Source: an uncultured Treponema sp. (GTDB lineage Bacteria > Spirochaetota > Spirochaetia > Treponematales > Treponemataceae). Taken from it: a stretch of DNA of 52,032 nt. The position numbers and the translations under genes were made by a program. Below the pieces are notes generated by a model. That model made no database searches, was not told the origin of the DNA, and saw nothing but the letters and a program-made list of their open reading frames with translations. The stretch lies in contig ONET01000016.1 of assembly GCA_900316905.1 (NCBI GenBank), positions 1 through 52,032 of the forward strand, given 5' to 3'. Shown here one piece after another: positions 8,670 to 17,617 of this stretch (positions are counted from its first letter, which is position 1; the number at the start of each line of letters is the position of its first letter).

Positions 8670-10493
8670 ATGACCGCTAACGAATTACGCTCTAAGTACA
8701 TTGAATTTTTTAAGAGCAAAAACCATGTTGAAATTTCAGGCCAATCCCTGATTCCAGAAAACGACCCTTCAGTCTTGTTTACGACAGCCGGAATGCACCC
8801 GCTTGTCCCCTACCTTTTGGGAGAAAAGCACCCGGCCGGAACGCGCTTGACCGACTACCAAAAGTGCATCCGCACAGGCGACATCGACGAAGTGGGCGAC
8901 CCCAGCCACCTTACTTGCTTTGAAATGCTCGGAAACTGGTCTTTGGGAGACTATTTCAAAAAGGAATCAATCGCCTTCTCCTACGAATTTTTGACAAGCC
9001 CCAAATGGCTTGGCCTTGACCCCAAAAAGATTTCGGTCACAGTCTTTGCCGGAGACGAAAACGCTCCCCGCGACGAGGACGCGGCCAACATCTGGAAAGA
9101 AAACGGAATGCCCGAAGACAAAATAGCCTACCTTCCGGCAAGCGACAACTGGTGGGCGGCCGGCCCGACGGGTCCCTGCGGCCCCGACACAGAGATTTTC
9201 TACTGGGTTGGCGAAGGCCTTCCGCCCCAGGGCAGCAACAAGGGCACCGACCCCGAAAACTGGATGGAAATCTGGAACAACGTTTTCATGCAGTTCAACC
9301 GCAAGGACGAAAAGACCTTGGAGCCCCTTCCCAAGCAGAACGTGGACACGGGCATGGGCTTGGAGCGAACAAACTGCATTTTGCAGGGAAAGACTTCGGT
9401 TTACCTTACGGAAGTCTTCCAGCCCATCATCAATAAAATAGAAGAACTTTCTTCCTACAAATACGGAAGCGACGGCGAAAAGGACAAGAGCGTCCGCATA
9501 ATCGCCGACCACAGCCGCGCGGCAACCTTCATTTTGGGCGACCAGCGGGGCGTGACTCCCTCAAACCTTGGAGCCGGCTACGTTTTGCGCCGCCTTATCC
9601 GCCGCGCCGTCCGCCACGGAATGAAGCTGGGAATCGACAAGTCTTTCTTGCCGCAAATCGCGGACGCTGTCGTGGCCAACTTCAAGAACGCCTACCCCGA
9701 GCTTGAGCAAAACAAGGACAAAATTTTCAAGGAGCTTGCCGCCGAGGAAGACCGCTTCCGCCTTACGCTTAAAAACGGCGAGGCCGAGTTCCAAAAAATG
9801 CTTCCAAACCTTATGAAAAACCCCAAAAAGGAAATTTCAGGCAAGGTGGCCTTCCGCTTGTACGACACCTTTGGCTATCCGCTTGAGCTTACCCAGGAAT
9901 TGGGAGCCGAGCACGGCTTTACTGTTGACGTGGAAGGCTTTAAGGAAGCGGAGCGAAAGCACCAGGAGGCCTCAAAGAGCCTTGACGCCGGAAAGGCCAA
10001 GGGAGGCTTGGCCGAGCAGTCGGAAATCACGACAAAGTACCACACGGCCACCCACCTTTTGCAGCAGGCGCTTGTGGACGTGCTCGGCGACCAGGTCGCG
10101 CAAAAAGGCAGCAACATAAACAACGAGCGCATGCGCTTTGACTTTACCTTTGAGCGGCCGATGACTCCCGAGGAAATCAAGAAGGTTGAGGACATCGTTA
10201 ACCAAAAGATTAAGGAAGACCTTCCGGTCACGATGGAAATTCTTCCGCTCGAAAAGGCCAAGGAAGAAGGAGCCAGGGCCCTCTTTACAAATAAATACGG
10301 CGAGGACGTAAAGGTTTACACAATCGGCCGCGACCCCAAGACTGACTGGTTCAGCAAGGAAGTTTGCGGCGGCCCCCACGTTCAGCATACGGCCCAAATC
10401 GGAGACTTTAAGATTACAAAGGAACAGTCGTCAAGCGCCGGAGTGCGCAGAATCCGCGCCGTTATTAGCGGTGGCCTTCCTTTGGACAAGTAA
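8670..10493 (+). CDS. alaS: Alanyl-tRNA synthetase, short form
   Basis: Charges tRNA-Ala with alanine. The 607-residue protein has the class II catalytic core (TSPKWLGLDP, NNVFMQFNR, the glycine-rich motif 3 GAGYVLRRLIRRAVRHG) and the editing (SAD) domain with zinc/active-site ligands HTATH at 458-462 and CGGPH at 566-570. It stops right after the editing domain: the C-terminal DHHA1/C-Ala domain of the usual ~875-residue enzyme is absent, as I recall for other treponemes. The start is fixed by the promoter, whose -10 is 9 nt upstream; no Shine-Dalgarno is seen. Downstream genes (surA-like, nusB, TPR) lie on the same strand. Confidence 0.97.
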   Translation: MTANELRSKYIEFFKSKNHVEISGQSLIPENDPSVLFTTAGMHPLVPYLLGEKHPAGTRLTDYQKCIRTGDIDEVGDPSHLTCFEMLGNWSLGDYFKKESIAFSYEFLTSPKWLGLDPKKISVTVFAGDENAPRDEDAANIWKENGMPEDKIAYLPASDNWWAAGPTGPCGPDTEIFYWVGEGLPPQGSNKGTDPENWMEIWNNVFMQFNRKDEKTLEPLPKQNVDTGMGLERTNCILQGKTSVYLTEVFQPIINKIEELSSYKYGSDGEKDKSVRIIADHSRAATFILGDQRGVTPSNLGAGYVLRRLIRRAVRHGMKLGIDKSFLPQIADAVVANFKNAYPELEQNKDKIFKELAAEEDRFRLTLKNGEAEFQKMLPNLMKNPKKEISGKVAFRLYDTFGYPLELTQELGAEHGFTVDVEGFKEAERKHQEASKSLDAGKAKGGLAEQSEITTKYHTATHLLQQALVDVLGDQVAQKGSNINNERMRFDFTFERPMTPEEIKKVEDIVNQKIKEDLPVTMEILPLEKAKEEGARALFTNKYGEDVKVYTIGRDPKTDWFSKEVCGGPHVQHTAQIGDFKITKEQSSSAGVRRIRAVISGGLPLDK

Positions 10494-10566
10494 CGCGAAT
10501 TCACCGCAGGAAAATGTGTAACCAAATATAAACTTAAGTGGTTTATACCACATAAAGGAATATTGT

Positions 10567-11661
10567 ATGAAAAAACTTGCTATCGGAACAATTTTCGCCT
10601 TGGCAGGCATTTTCGCCGCAAGCGCCCAGGCTTCGCTTTTGCAAACACTCGCTGTCGTAAAATACACCGACACGGAGGCGGTCACTGTAAAAGAAGTCAA
10701 GGACATAGTTGAAACGCAGGAAAAAGAGGCAAAAAGAAAGCTCACGCCTCAGGAACGCGAGCAAACTTATGAAACAATCATCAACCAAAAGTTGATTCTT
10801 CAAGCGGCAAAAAAGGCCGGAATCACCGCCACATCGACGGAAATCGACCAAGCCTTTTTGTCCAACATTTCCCAGCAGCTCAACTTGAGCCGCGTTTATT
10901 CTGAAAAAGAATTGAACGACTTGGTCATGTCAAACCAAAAGAAGTCGTTCGCCGAGTTCGTCAAAGAACAGACGGGAATGTCCATCGACGAGGTGAAGAA
11001 CCAAATCATCCGCCCCGACCTAATTTGGAGGCGCTACCTTATTTCGCAAAACCAAAACGACTTGCAGTCCATCGCGGCCACCGACAAGGAAATCCGCGAC
11101 TACTACGAGCTTAACAAAACCCAGTTCATCCGCCCGGACAGCCTAAAAATGTTCTTGGTGGCCGTTCCAAAGGAAAGCGATCCCGCGGCGGCGCGCGTAA
11201 AGATTGAAGGCATTTTGCGCGACTACAAGAACGGAAAAAAGTCCATCGAGCAGTTGCGCCGAGACGGTCAGGATCCAAAAGCTTCAGGCTTTGGCGCCGC
11301 CGACTTGTTCCTTATGAAGGTGGAACAGCACGCCGCCCAGCTTGGCGTTTCTTACGAGCGCCTCTTGGCGATTTTCAACGAAGACTTGAACAAGCCGTCC
11401 GAAATTTTGGAAACAGGAAACGCCTGGGAATTCTACGTTCTTCTTGACAAATATCCTTTCAAGGCTTTGGAAATCAGCGACGTGATCCGTCCTGAGTCCA
11501 CGCAGACTGTCTACGAAACAATCCGCGCGCTTGTAACCCAGTCAAAGCAGTTGCAGTTCTTGGAGCAAAAGCGCCAGGAGACAATCAAATCCTTGAACAC
11601 GCCGGAATATGTCACCCGCAAAAAGACAGGCGATGATTTGATCAAGCTTCTTTCTTGGTAA
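10567..11661 (+). CDS. Periplasmic SurA-like foldase / PPIase-family protein
   Basis: A 364-residue exported protein. The signal peptide (about residues 1-22, ending ASAQA) is followed by a SurA N-domain-like helical region (VKEVKDIVETQEKEAKRKLTPQEREQTYETIINQKLILQAAKKAGI...), then a region (DKEIRDYYELNKTQFIRPDSLKMFLVAVPKE) resembling the linker into a parvulin domain. A complete parvulin active site is not obvious, so chaperone rather than isomerase activity is likely. It probably assists outer-membrane protein folding. Position between alaS and nusB matches what I recall for Tpn39b of T. pallidum. AAAGGA precedes the ATG; just upstream GTGGT-TTAT-ACCAC (10538-10551) forms a small hairpin or operator-like palindrome. 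Confidence 0.8.
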   Translation: MKKLAIGTIFALAGIFAASAQASLLQTLAVVKYTDTEAVTVKEVKDIVETQEKEAKRKLTPQEREQTYETIINQKLILQAAKKAGITATSTEIDQAFLSNISQQLNLSRVYSEKELNDLVMSNQKKSFAEFVKEQTGMSIDEVKNQIIRPDLIWRRYLISQNQNDLQSIAATDKEIRDYYELNKTQFIRPDSLKMFLVAVPKESDPAAARVKIEGILRDYKNGKKSIEQLRRDGQDPKASGFGAADLFLMKVEQHAAQLGVSYERLLAIFNEDLNKPSEILETGNAWEFYVLLDKYPFKALEISDVIRPESTQTVYETIRALVTQSKQLQFLEQKRQETIKSLNTPEYVTRKKTGDDLIKLLSW

Positions 11662-11666
11662 CTTGA

Positions 11667-12074
11667 ATGAACAGACACGATTCACGCGTTGCGGCCATCC
11701 AAGGCCTTTACTCTTGGGACTTGAACGAAAACAAAGAAGCCGCCGACGTCACAAGCTTCAATTGGATTGAAAACAAAAAAGAAGACGACGACTTGACGTT
11801 CGCGCGGCTGATGCTTTGCGGCGCGATTGAAAACATAAACGAAATTGACGCGGAAATAAAATCCCGCCTTTCTCCCAAGTGGGAATTTTCGCGCGTGAAC
11901 AAAGTGGCGCTCGCGATTTTAAGGGCAAGCGCCTATTCCCTTCTTTACCAAAAAGACTTGGAAAGCGCCATCATCATAAACGAGGCGGTTGAGATAGCCA
12001 AATCCTTTGGCATTGACGACCAAACCGCCTTTATCAACGGCATTCTTGACCGCTTGGCCAAAGAGAAGCGCTGA
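11667..12074 (+). CDS. nusB: Transcription antitermination factor NusB
   Basis: A 135-residue all-helical RNA-binding protein that, with NusE (S10), binds boxA RNA in rRNA antitermination. Recognisable features are the N-terminal RHDSRVAAIQGLYSWD, equivalent to the Arg-rich RNA-binding helix of the family, and the C-terminal WEFSRVNKVALAILRASAYSLLY...IIINEAVEIAKSFGIDDQTAFINGILDRLA, which is close to the family signature. Length is typical. It starts 5 bp after the foldase gene and its TGA overlaps the ATG of the next gene (TGATG), indicating cotranscription. Confidence 0.95.
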   Translation: MNRHDSRVAAIQGLYSWDLNENKEAADVTSFNWIENKKEDDDLTFARLMLCGAIENINEIDAEIKSRLSPKWEFSRVNKVALAILRASAYSLLYQKDLESAIIINEAVEIAKSFGIDDQTAFINGILDRLAKEKR

Positions 12075-13942
12075 TGAGGCGATTTTTGCGCGCGCTTGCC
12101 ATAGGCGCGATTGGAGCGGCATTCATTTCCTGCTCTTCAAAAAGCAGGGCCATGTCGATGACAAGCGCCCTGGACGAAGCCGACCGATACATCGAGCAAG
12201 GCTACCCCAAGGACGCGCTTAAAGTTCTTTCCGACTGCGAAAAAAAAATCCTTAATCCAATGGAAGCCGTCGGCGTTTACAAACGCTACGCCGCGCTGGA
12301 CAACAAAAAGGCCGCCGAAAGAGTTCTTAAAAAAAACTTAAAGAAAAATCCCGAAAGCCCAGAACTGAACGCTGTTTATGTTTGCTTTCTAAAAGATTCC
12401 GGCAGAACGGAGGAAGCCCTAAAGCTTTCAAAAATTTTGCGCGGCTCCAAGTACGGCGGCCTTTATTCCGAGCTGTATTTTCATTCCTTGCAAGCGCCGC
12501 AGGACCAAAGCCAGCGCGTCCAAGATTTTTTGACGGAAGACATGGCCGCGCTTTATGTGGACGCATACAACTCAAGCGGCGACAACGCCTGGCTTAGGAA
12601 CGCGGCTCTATGCTCGCTTTTTAAAGGCGAATACGGCGACGCGGCCTCCCTTTCGCCTGACGGCTTTCAAAGCCCCAGCGACGCGTACTTTTGGGCGACA
12701 GTTCGCTACGACAACAAAAACTACGGCGAGGCCGCCGAATGTCTTTTGGCAGGAAAAGAGCTTTTGCAAAAAAACGAGAGCCGCTTTTTTGACGGAATCA
12801 AAGAGAGCCGCAAGGTCAGCGACATAGAATGCGCCTCGCTTTTGTCGGACTGCTACACAATCATGGGCGAAGAAAAAGAGGCGGAAAAAGTTCGCGGCGA
12901 GCTTATTGCCGCAATAACGAGCGGAAGCGAAAACGAGCCGGCCTCGCAGGCGGGAACAACAAAATCGCTTTTGGGAACGATGTACTTGAACAGCGCGCTC
13001 TACGCGCTGCAAAGGAACGACGAGCGCGCGGCCTACAACACGCTTGTATTTGTGACGCAAAAATGGCCTGACTTTGTTCCGGCCCTTATCGCATACGGAA
13101 ACTTCGCCTACAACTCGTCGCGCCGCGTCATGGACGACCCGCTTACAAAATCCTTGCGCGACGCCGGCGTTGTTTCCACCGACATGAAGCGCTTTGACGA
13201 GCTTCCGCGGGTTTCGGTCAGCGACGCGCTTTTGAGAATGAAGGAGTCAATCGCGCGCTCCCACAACGACAGCCTTTACGTGGCCGCTTTGGAACTGGAA
13301 GACAAGATAGACGACTCAAGCGACGAAAGGGCGCGGCTTGGAAGAATGTACAGGGTGCTGGAACGGAACGCGATTGCAGCCGACTTGTACCCTGCGGAAA
13401 TCGCGCAATACGCAGTCCACACGCTTTTGCGCCACGACCGATATTCAGAAGCGCTTGAAATGTTCAAAAAGTATTTAGTCGCCCGCTACAATCTTGGCAA
13501 GGAACGGGACTTTGAGGAAGACTTGGTCTTGGCCCTGCGAAAAATGGATTTGTGGGAAGTTGAATACGCGGCCTACTTTTCCGCCCGCGAGCGCGAGACC
13601 GACTTGACCAAGCGCCTTTATGAATACGCGGTTTATGAAAGCGGCTATTCGTCGGCTTACGGCGGAAGCGAAATAAGCCCGGCGGCCGCCACCCAAAGCG
13701 CCGTCAACCTGGCCATGATTTATTCCAGCACAGGAAACAAGGACAAGGCCTTGGAATTGTACGGCCGCGCCCAAAGCAGGGCAAACGACAACTATTTAAA
13801 ATCAGAGATAATGTACAGGCTTGCTTGCGTCTACGACGCAAAAAAAGAAGAGGCGGCCGCCGTAAAATCGCTGGAATACAGTTTGTACTTGAATCCAGCA
13901 AACGGCAAGGCGCGCCTCTTGATGCAGAAATTTAGGAAGTGA
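12074..13942 (+). CDS. Tetratricopeptide-repeat lipoprotein
   Basis: A 622-residue predicted lipoprotein: basic start MRRFLR, hydrophobic segment, lipobox FISC with Cys20. The rest is helical with TPR-type units, clearest near the N-terminus (ALDEADRYIEQGYPKDALKVLSDCEKKI) and C-terminus (AVNLAMIYSSTGNKDKALELYGRAQ..., then IMYRLACVYDAKKEEAAAVKSLEYSLYLNPANGKARLLMQKF). TPR lipoproteins usually scaffold envelope complexes; no partner can be named. Its start overlaps nusB by 1 nt. Its TGA is immediately followed, with no intervening base, by the reversed stop codon of groES, so the two convergent genes meet without a terminator. Confidence 0.85.
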   Translation: MRRFLRALAIGAIGAAFISCSSKSRAMSMTSALDEADRYIEQGYPKDALKVLSDCEKKILNPMEAVGVYKRYAALDNKKAAERVLKKNLKKNPESPELNAVYVCFLKDSGRTEEALKLSKILRGSKYGGLYSELYFHSLQAPQDQSQRVQDFLTEDMAALYVDAYNSSGDNAWLRNAALCSLFKGEYGDAASLSPDGFQSPSDAYFWATVRYDNKNYGEAAECLLAGKELLQKNESRFFDGIKESRKVSDIECASLLSDCYTIMGEEKEAEKVRGELIAAITSGSENEPASQAGTTKSLLGTMYLNSALYALQRNDERAAYNTLVFVTQKWPDFVPALIAYGNFAYNSSRRVMDDPLTKSLRDAGVVSTDMKRFDELPRVSVSDALLRMKESIARSHNDSLYVAALELEDKIDDSSDERARLGRMYRVLERNAIAADLYPAEIAQYAVHTLLRHDRYSEALEMFKKYLVARYNLGKERDFEEDLVLALRKMDLWEVEYAAYFSARERETDLTKRLYEYAVYESGYSSAYGGSEISPAAATQSAVNLAMIYSSTGNKDKALELYGRAQSRANDNYLKSEIMYRLACVYDAKKEEAAAVKSLEYSLYLNPANGKARLLMQKFRK

Positions 13943-14218
13943 TTACTTTTCCAAAACGGCGATGATGTCGCTCATTTTGCAAATAAGATACTCTTCTCCG
14001 TCAATCTTGACTTGAGTTCCAGAATATTTATCGTACATTACGCGGTCGCCTTTTTTAACGGTGATCGGGTCTTTTTCTGTTCCGGGACCAACAGCCTCGA
14101 CTGTCGCGGTCTGAGTTTTTTCTTGCGCCGCGTCGGGAATGATGATTCCAGAGGCGGTCTTGCTTTCGGCTTTTTCAGCCTTCAACAATACACGGTCAGC
14201 TAAAGGTTTAACTTTCAT
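13943..14218 (-). CDS. groES: Co-chaperonin GroES
   Basis: A 91-residue Hsp10 subunit forming the heptameric lid of Gro[48 protein letters not shown] is a textbook GroES N-terminus with the mobile loop, and the C-terminus ([32 protein letters not shown]) fits. The start at 14218 is chosen because AAGGAG lies 6-7 nt upstream and homologues begin there; an in-frame extension to 14260 adds 14 unlikely residues. No groEL lies next to it. The stop codon is directly abutted by that of the convergent TPR gene. Confidence 0.97.
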   Translation of the reverse strand: MKVKPLADRVLLKAEKAESKTASGIIIPDAAQEKTQTATVEAVGPGTEKDPITVKKGDRVMYDKYSGTQVKIDGEEYLICKMSDIIAVLEK

Positions 14219-14287
14219 TTTGATGCTCCTTACATTTAAAGATAAGAAATTTTTGAACAAACGTCAAATTTTTTTTTGCAATTTTTT

Positions 14288-15862
14288 TCATTCAATGCGG
14301 CCGTAAATTACGGCGGATTTTGGCAAAAGCAGCAGTTTGTCCTTTGCCTGCCTTGGTTTTTTTTGGAAGAAAAGAATTTTAGCGCCGTCAAAATCCCAGG
14401 GCTTTTGAACGCCTTGCTCTTGGTCGGAAAGGTTGAAGAAACAGTAAATTTTTCCTTGTTCAGACTGAATTGACCAAGAAAGCGCGGCCGGATTTTCTGA
14501 GTCGTTGGGCAAAAAGGCGCCCTTAAAGAAGGCGGCGTTTTGGGTCCTGAAGGCGATTGCCTTGCGGTAGTAGTTCAAGATGGATTTTTTGTCGCCCGCC
14601 TGCTTGTCGGCCGGAAGGGTCTTTGCGTTGTACTTGGACTCTATCCATTTTGTTTGCGCCGCGTCGCCGCCGGACTTTTCGTATTCCGACCAAACAAAGG
14701 GCGTTCGGATTTGCTCGTCGGGCTTGGCTCCGTTCATTCCTATTTCTTCGCCGTAATAGACAAAGGGAACGCCCGGCAAAAACAAGTAAATCGAAGCGGC
14801 CAATTTTATGGAGTCCGTGTCGTTCTTGAACTGCAAGGCAAAGCGGTTTTGGTCATGGTTGGTCAAAAAGGGCGCGTCGATGAAAGCGGGATTTTTGGCC
14901 GCTGCCGCTTCGTAGTCGCCGGCCAAGGCTTTGGCGAGCGCGTTGTTGGAGGAATTTTTGGCCTTGACGGCGGCGATGATTTTTGTTCCCAAGTCAAAGT
15001 GGAAGGTTGAAGGAAGGCCGCGCATATAGTCGGCCCTTACGCCCGCCGTGTCCCAAACTTCGCCAACCATAAAAGCGTCGGGCTTGACGGCCAACACAAA
15101 GCCGGCCATTTCTTTCCAAAAGGCCACGGCGCGCTCTTGCCCGTCGCGGACGCTTGAAGGAAGTTTTTGCGCGTCATACAAATGGTTGGCCGCGTCAAAA
15201 CGAAAGCCGCTCGCGCCCTTTGAAAGCCAAAATTCCAAGACCTTCTTGAATTCGGCGCGGACTTCCGGGTTGTCATGGTTAAAGTCGGGCATTCCGTGAT
15301 AGTAAAGGCCGCTGTAATAAGAGCCTCCCAATTCGTTCCAAACCTTGTGGTTCCACGCGACAGCCTTTAAATTTATTTCCGGGTCCTTGCCGTCGGTCCA
15401 GCGGTACCATGAGCGCTTTGGGCTGTCCGGCGCGGTTGACTCTATGAACCATTCGTTGTGAACGGAGGAATGGTTTAGGGGCATGTCAATTATGACGGCG
15501 ATTCCGCATTTTTTACATTCGGAACAAAGGCGCTCAAAATCTTGAAGGCTTCCGTATTCCGGGTTCACGTCATAGTAATTGTCAACGTCGTAGCCGTGGT
15601 ATGAGCGCGACGGAAAAATCGGCAAAAGCCAAATGCCCGACACTCCCAAACTTTTCAAATAATCCAGCTTTGAAATTATTCCTTGAATGTCGCCGATGCC
15701 GTCTCCGTTTGAGTCGGCGAAGGACCTTGTGAACAAGCTGTAGTAAACGCCGCTTTTTGCGTCCATGACTTTTTGAGCTTTCATTTTTTCATTCCCAATT
15801 TTCGCGCACGAAAGAAACGCCAACGAAAGCGCCGCGCAAAAAAACATTGTGGATTTTCCCAT
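14288..15862 (-). CDS. Alpha-amylase family (GH13) lipoprotein
   Basis: A 524-residue glycoside hydrolase predicted to cleave alpha-1,4-glucans at the cell surface. It has a lipoprotein signal (LAFLSC, Cys19), the GH13 start YSLFTRSFADSNGDGIGDIQGI, conserved region I (VIIDMPLNHSS), region II with the nucleophile Asp in GFRFDAANH, region III with the acid/base Glu in FMVGEVWDT, and region IV TNHDQNR. A C-terminal beta domain ends the protein. The start at 15862 is preferred because a TTGCTT-N17-TACAAT promoter ends 7 nt upstream; a 12-residue longer reading starts at 15898, inside that promoter. It is a monocistronic unit. Confidence 0.93.
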   Translation of the reverse strand: MGKSTMFFCAALSLAFLSCAKIGNEKMKAQKVMDAKSGVYYSLFTRSFADSNGDGIGDIQGIISKLDYLKSLGVSGIWLLPIFPSRSYHGYDVDNYYDVNPEYGSLQDFERLCSECKKCGIAVIIDMPLNHSSVHNEWFIESTAPDSPKRSWYRWTDGKDPEINLKAVAWNHKVWNELGGSYYSGLYYHGMPDFNHDNPEVRAEFKKVLEFWLSKGASGFRFDAANHLYDAQKLPSSVRDGQERAVAFWKEMAGFVLAVKPDAFMVGEVWDTAGVRADYMRGLPSTFHFDLGTKIIAAVKAKNSSNNALAKALAGDYEAAAAKNPAFIDAPFLTNHDQNRFALQFKNDTDSIKLAASIYLFLPGVPFVYYGEEIGMNGAKPDEQIRTPFVWSEYEKSGGDAAQTKWIESKYNAKTLPADKQAGDKKSILNYYRKAIAFRTQNAAFFKGAFLPNDSENPAALSWSIQSEQGKIYCFFNLSDQEQGVQKPWDFDGAKILFFQKKPRQAKDKLLLLPKSAVIYGRIE

Positions 15863-15869
15863 AAAAAAA

Positions 15870-15898
15870 ATTGTAAACCATCTTGCCGCAAAAAGCAA
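15870..15898 (-). promoter_or_regulatory. Promoter of the amylase gene
   Basis: TTGCTT (15893-15898) - 17 nt - TACAAT (15870-15875) on the minus strand, the same hexamers and spacing as the relA promoter at 28226-28254. The -10 ends 7 nt before the ATG. Confidence 0.75.
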
Positions 15899-15959
15899 TG
15901 ATTTTTTGTCGCCAAAAGTTCCGCCAAAAACGCTGGCTTGCCCCCACCCAAAAAACGGC

Positions 15960-15988
15960 TAGCAAAAAAGGCCCAACTGCGCTAAACT
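15960..15988 (+). promoter_or_regulatory. Possible promoter of the NFACT gene
   Basis: TAGCAA (15960-15965) - 17 nt - TAAACT (15983-15988). Weak -35, but the -10 lies 6 nt before the GTG at 15995, the spacing seen at many other starts here. Confidence 0.4.
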
Positions 15989-15994
15989 GTGCCG

Positions 15995-17524
15995 GTGAGC
16001 CTTAACTGCAACGAAATAAATTTAATATTAAGCGAACTCAATCTTGACGGAAGCTTCATTCAAGAAATCACCCAACCCGGCTTTGACACCATAGCCTTTT
16101 TTCTTTACAAGGAAGGCCAGGCAAAGACAATCGTGGTTTGCGCGGCGAACAACGCCACCCGCATAAACGAAACGCGGAAAAAAATTCCCAAAAACGAAAA
16201 GCCTCTTCGCTTCATGGAATTCCTGCGCTCAAAAATTCGCGGCTCAAAAATTCTTTCATGCGGACAAATCGGCTTGGAAAGAATCGTCAAGATGGAACTT
16301 GGACACGGCGAAGAAAAGTTCAACATGTTCATCCGCTTGTGGAGCGGCGCCGCCAACATAATTTTGTGCGACCAAAACAATCGCATTTTGGACACCATGT
16401 TCCGGCGGCCGCAAAAGGGCGAAGTCACCGGCGGCGTTTTTGACGAAAACGCGCTCATAGAAAGCGCCCAAAAAAAGGCGGCCCAAAAAGTTTCCGCCGA
16501 AAGCGGCGAGCGGACGCAAGGCCAAAAGGCGGCGGCCGACAGCGATCCAAAAGAGCGCTTCCCTATCCGGGACTTTCTTGACGTTCAAGAAGAAGTCTCC
16601 CGCCTGCATCCAGACTGGCCGCCGCTTTCGTTCAACCAAAAGGTGGACTGGTTTTACAGCGAGCGGGCGTCCGCCCTTTCGCGCGACGCGCTTTTGGAAA
16701 AAGCCAAAAGCTGGTACACAAGCCGCAAGTCGCGCCAAGAGGCGGCGCTTGAACGCCTTATAAAGAAAAAGGCCGGCTTTGAAACGGCCGACAAAAAAAA
16801 GCATTGGGGCGACTTGATTTTGTCCAACGCGCATTTAATCGACGGCTCGTCAAATTTCCTAGAATGTCAGGACTACGAAAACGGCGCCACAGTTCAAATT
16901 AAAATAGACCCAAAGCTTTCTCCGCAAGAAAACGCCGCGAGCTACTACGAATTGTACAAAAAAGAACAAAGCGGCGCCGAGGAGCTAAAGGCGGAAATTG
17001 AACTCTCGCAAAAAAAACTCGCGGCCCTTGAAAAAGCCTACAAGGAAATTCTCAACGAAAAAAATCCGATCCGCATTGAGCAGCTTTTGCGAAAAGATTC
17101 CGCGCCCAAGCAAAAAATCAAGAAAGCGCATCCGGGCTTGGACTACACGGTGAACGGCTGGTATATTTTGGTGGGCCGCGACGCAAACGAAAACGACGAG
17201 CTTTTGCGCCGCCATGTAAAGGGAAGCGACATGTGGCTTCACACCCGCGACTGTCCGGGCGGCTATGTCTTCATAAAGTACCGGGCGGGAAAGACGATTC
17301 CGCTTGACATTTTGCTTGACGCGGGAAATTTGGCCGTCTACTTTTCCAAGGCGCGCAAAAACGAAAAGGCCGATTTGTACTACACTCAAGTCAAGCATTT
17401 GCGCCGCGCCAAGAACGGCCCAAAAGGCCTTGTCCTTCCGACGCAAGAAAAAAATTTGTCGGTGGTCTTGGATCCCGCGCGGCTAAAACGACTTGAGCTG
17501 GAGCGGCAAGGCGACGAATTGTAA
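15995..17524 (+). CDS. rqcH: NFACT-family protein, RqcH / FbpA-like
   Basis: NFACT proteins such as RqcH bind obstructed 50S subunits with peptidyl-tRNA and direct C-terminal Ala tailing of stalled nascent chains; some relatives were described as fibronectin-binding proteins. The roughly 509-residue product has the NFACT-N region (FIRLWSGAANIILCDQNNRILDTMFRRP), a charged coiled-coil middle (ELKAEIELSQKKLAALEKAYKEIL) and the C-terminal NFACT-R/DUF814 domain with HVKGSDMWLHTRDCPGGYVFIKYR. It is slightly shorter than the usual 560-580 residues. Start codons available are GTG at 15989 or 15995; the second is preferred from the position of a possible -10. Confidence 0.85.
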   Translation: MSLNCNEINLILSELNLDGSFIQEITQPGFDTIAFFLYKEGQAKTIVVCAANNATRINETRKKIPKNEKPLRFMEFLRSKIRGSKILSCGQIGLERIVKMELGHGEEKFNMFIRLWSGAANIILCDQNNRILDTMFRRPQKGEVTGGVFDENALIESAQKKAAQKVSAESGERTQGQKAAADSDPKERFPIRDFLDVQEEVSRLHPDWPPLSFNQKVDWFYSERASALSRDALLEKAKSWYTSRKSRQEAALERLIKKKAGFETADKKKHWGDLILSNAHLIDGSSNFLECQDYENGATVQIKIDPKLSPQENAASYYELYKKEQSGAEELKAEIELSQKKLAALEKAYKEILNEKNPIRIEQLLRKDSAPKQKIKKAHPGLDYTVNGWYILVGRDANENDELLRRHVKGSDMWLHTRDCPGGYVFIKYRAGKTIPLDILLDAGNLAVYFSKARKNEKADLYYTQVKHLRRAKNGPKGLVLPTQEKNLSVVLDPARLKRLELERQGDEL

Positions 17525-17581
17525 AAGCGCTTCAAGTCGCAGACGCGTTCATACGGCCTCGACCAAACGCAGCCGCGCTTG

Positions 17582-17610
17582 TTGTTTTTTTTTATTTTTT
17601 TCATTATAAT
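17582..17610 (+). promoter_or_regulatory. Promoter of metF
   Basis: TTGTTT (17582-17587) - 17 nt - TATAAT (17605-17610). The -10 overlaps an in-frame ATG at 17609, which argues that the ATG at 17618, 7 nt downstream of the -10, is the real start. Confidence 0.7.
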
Positions 17611-17617
17611 GCGTTTT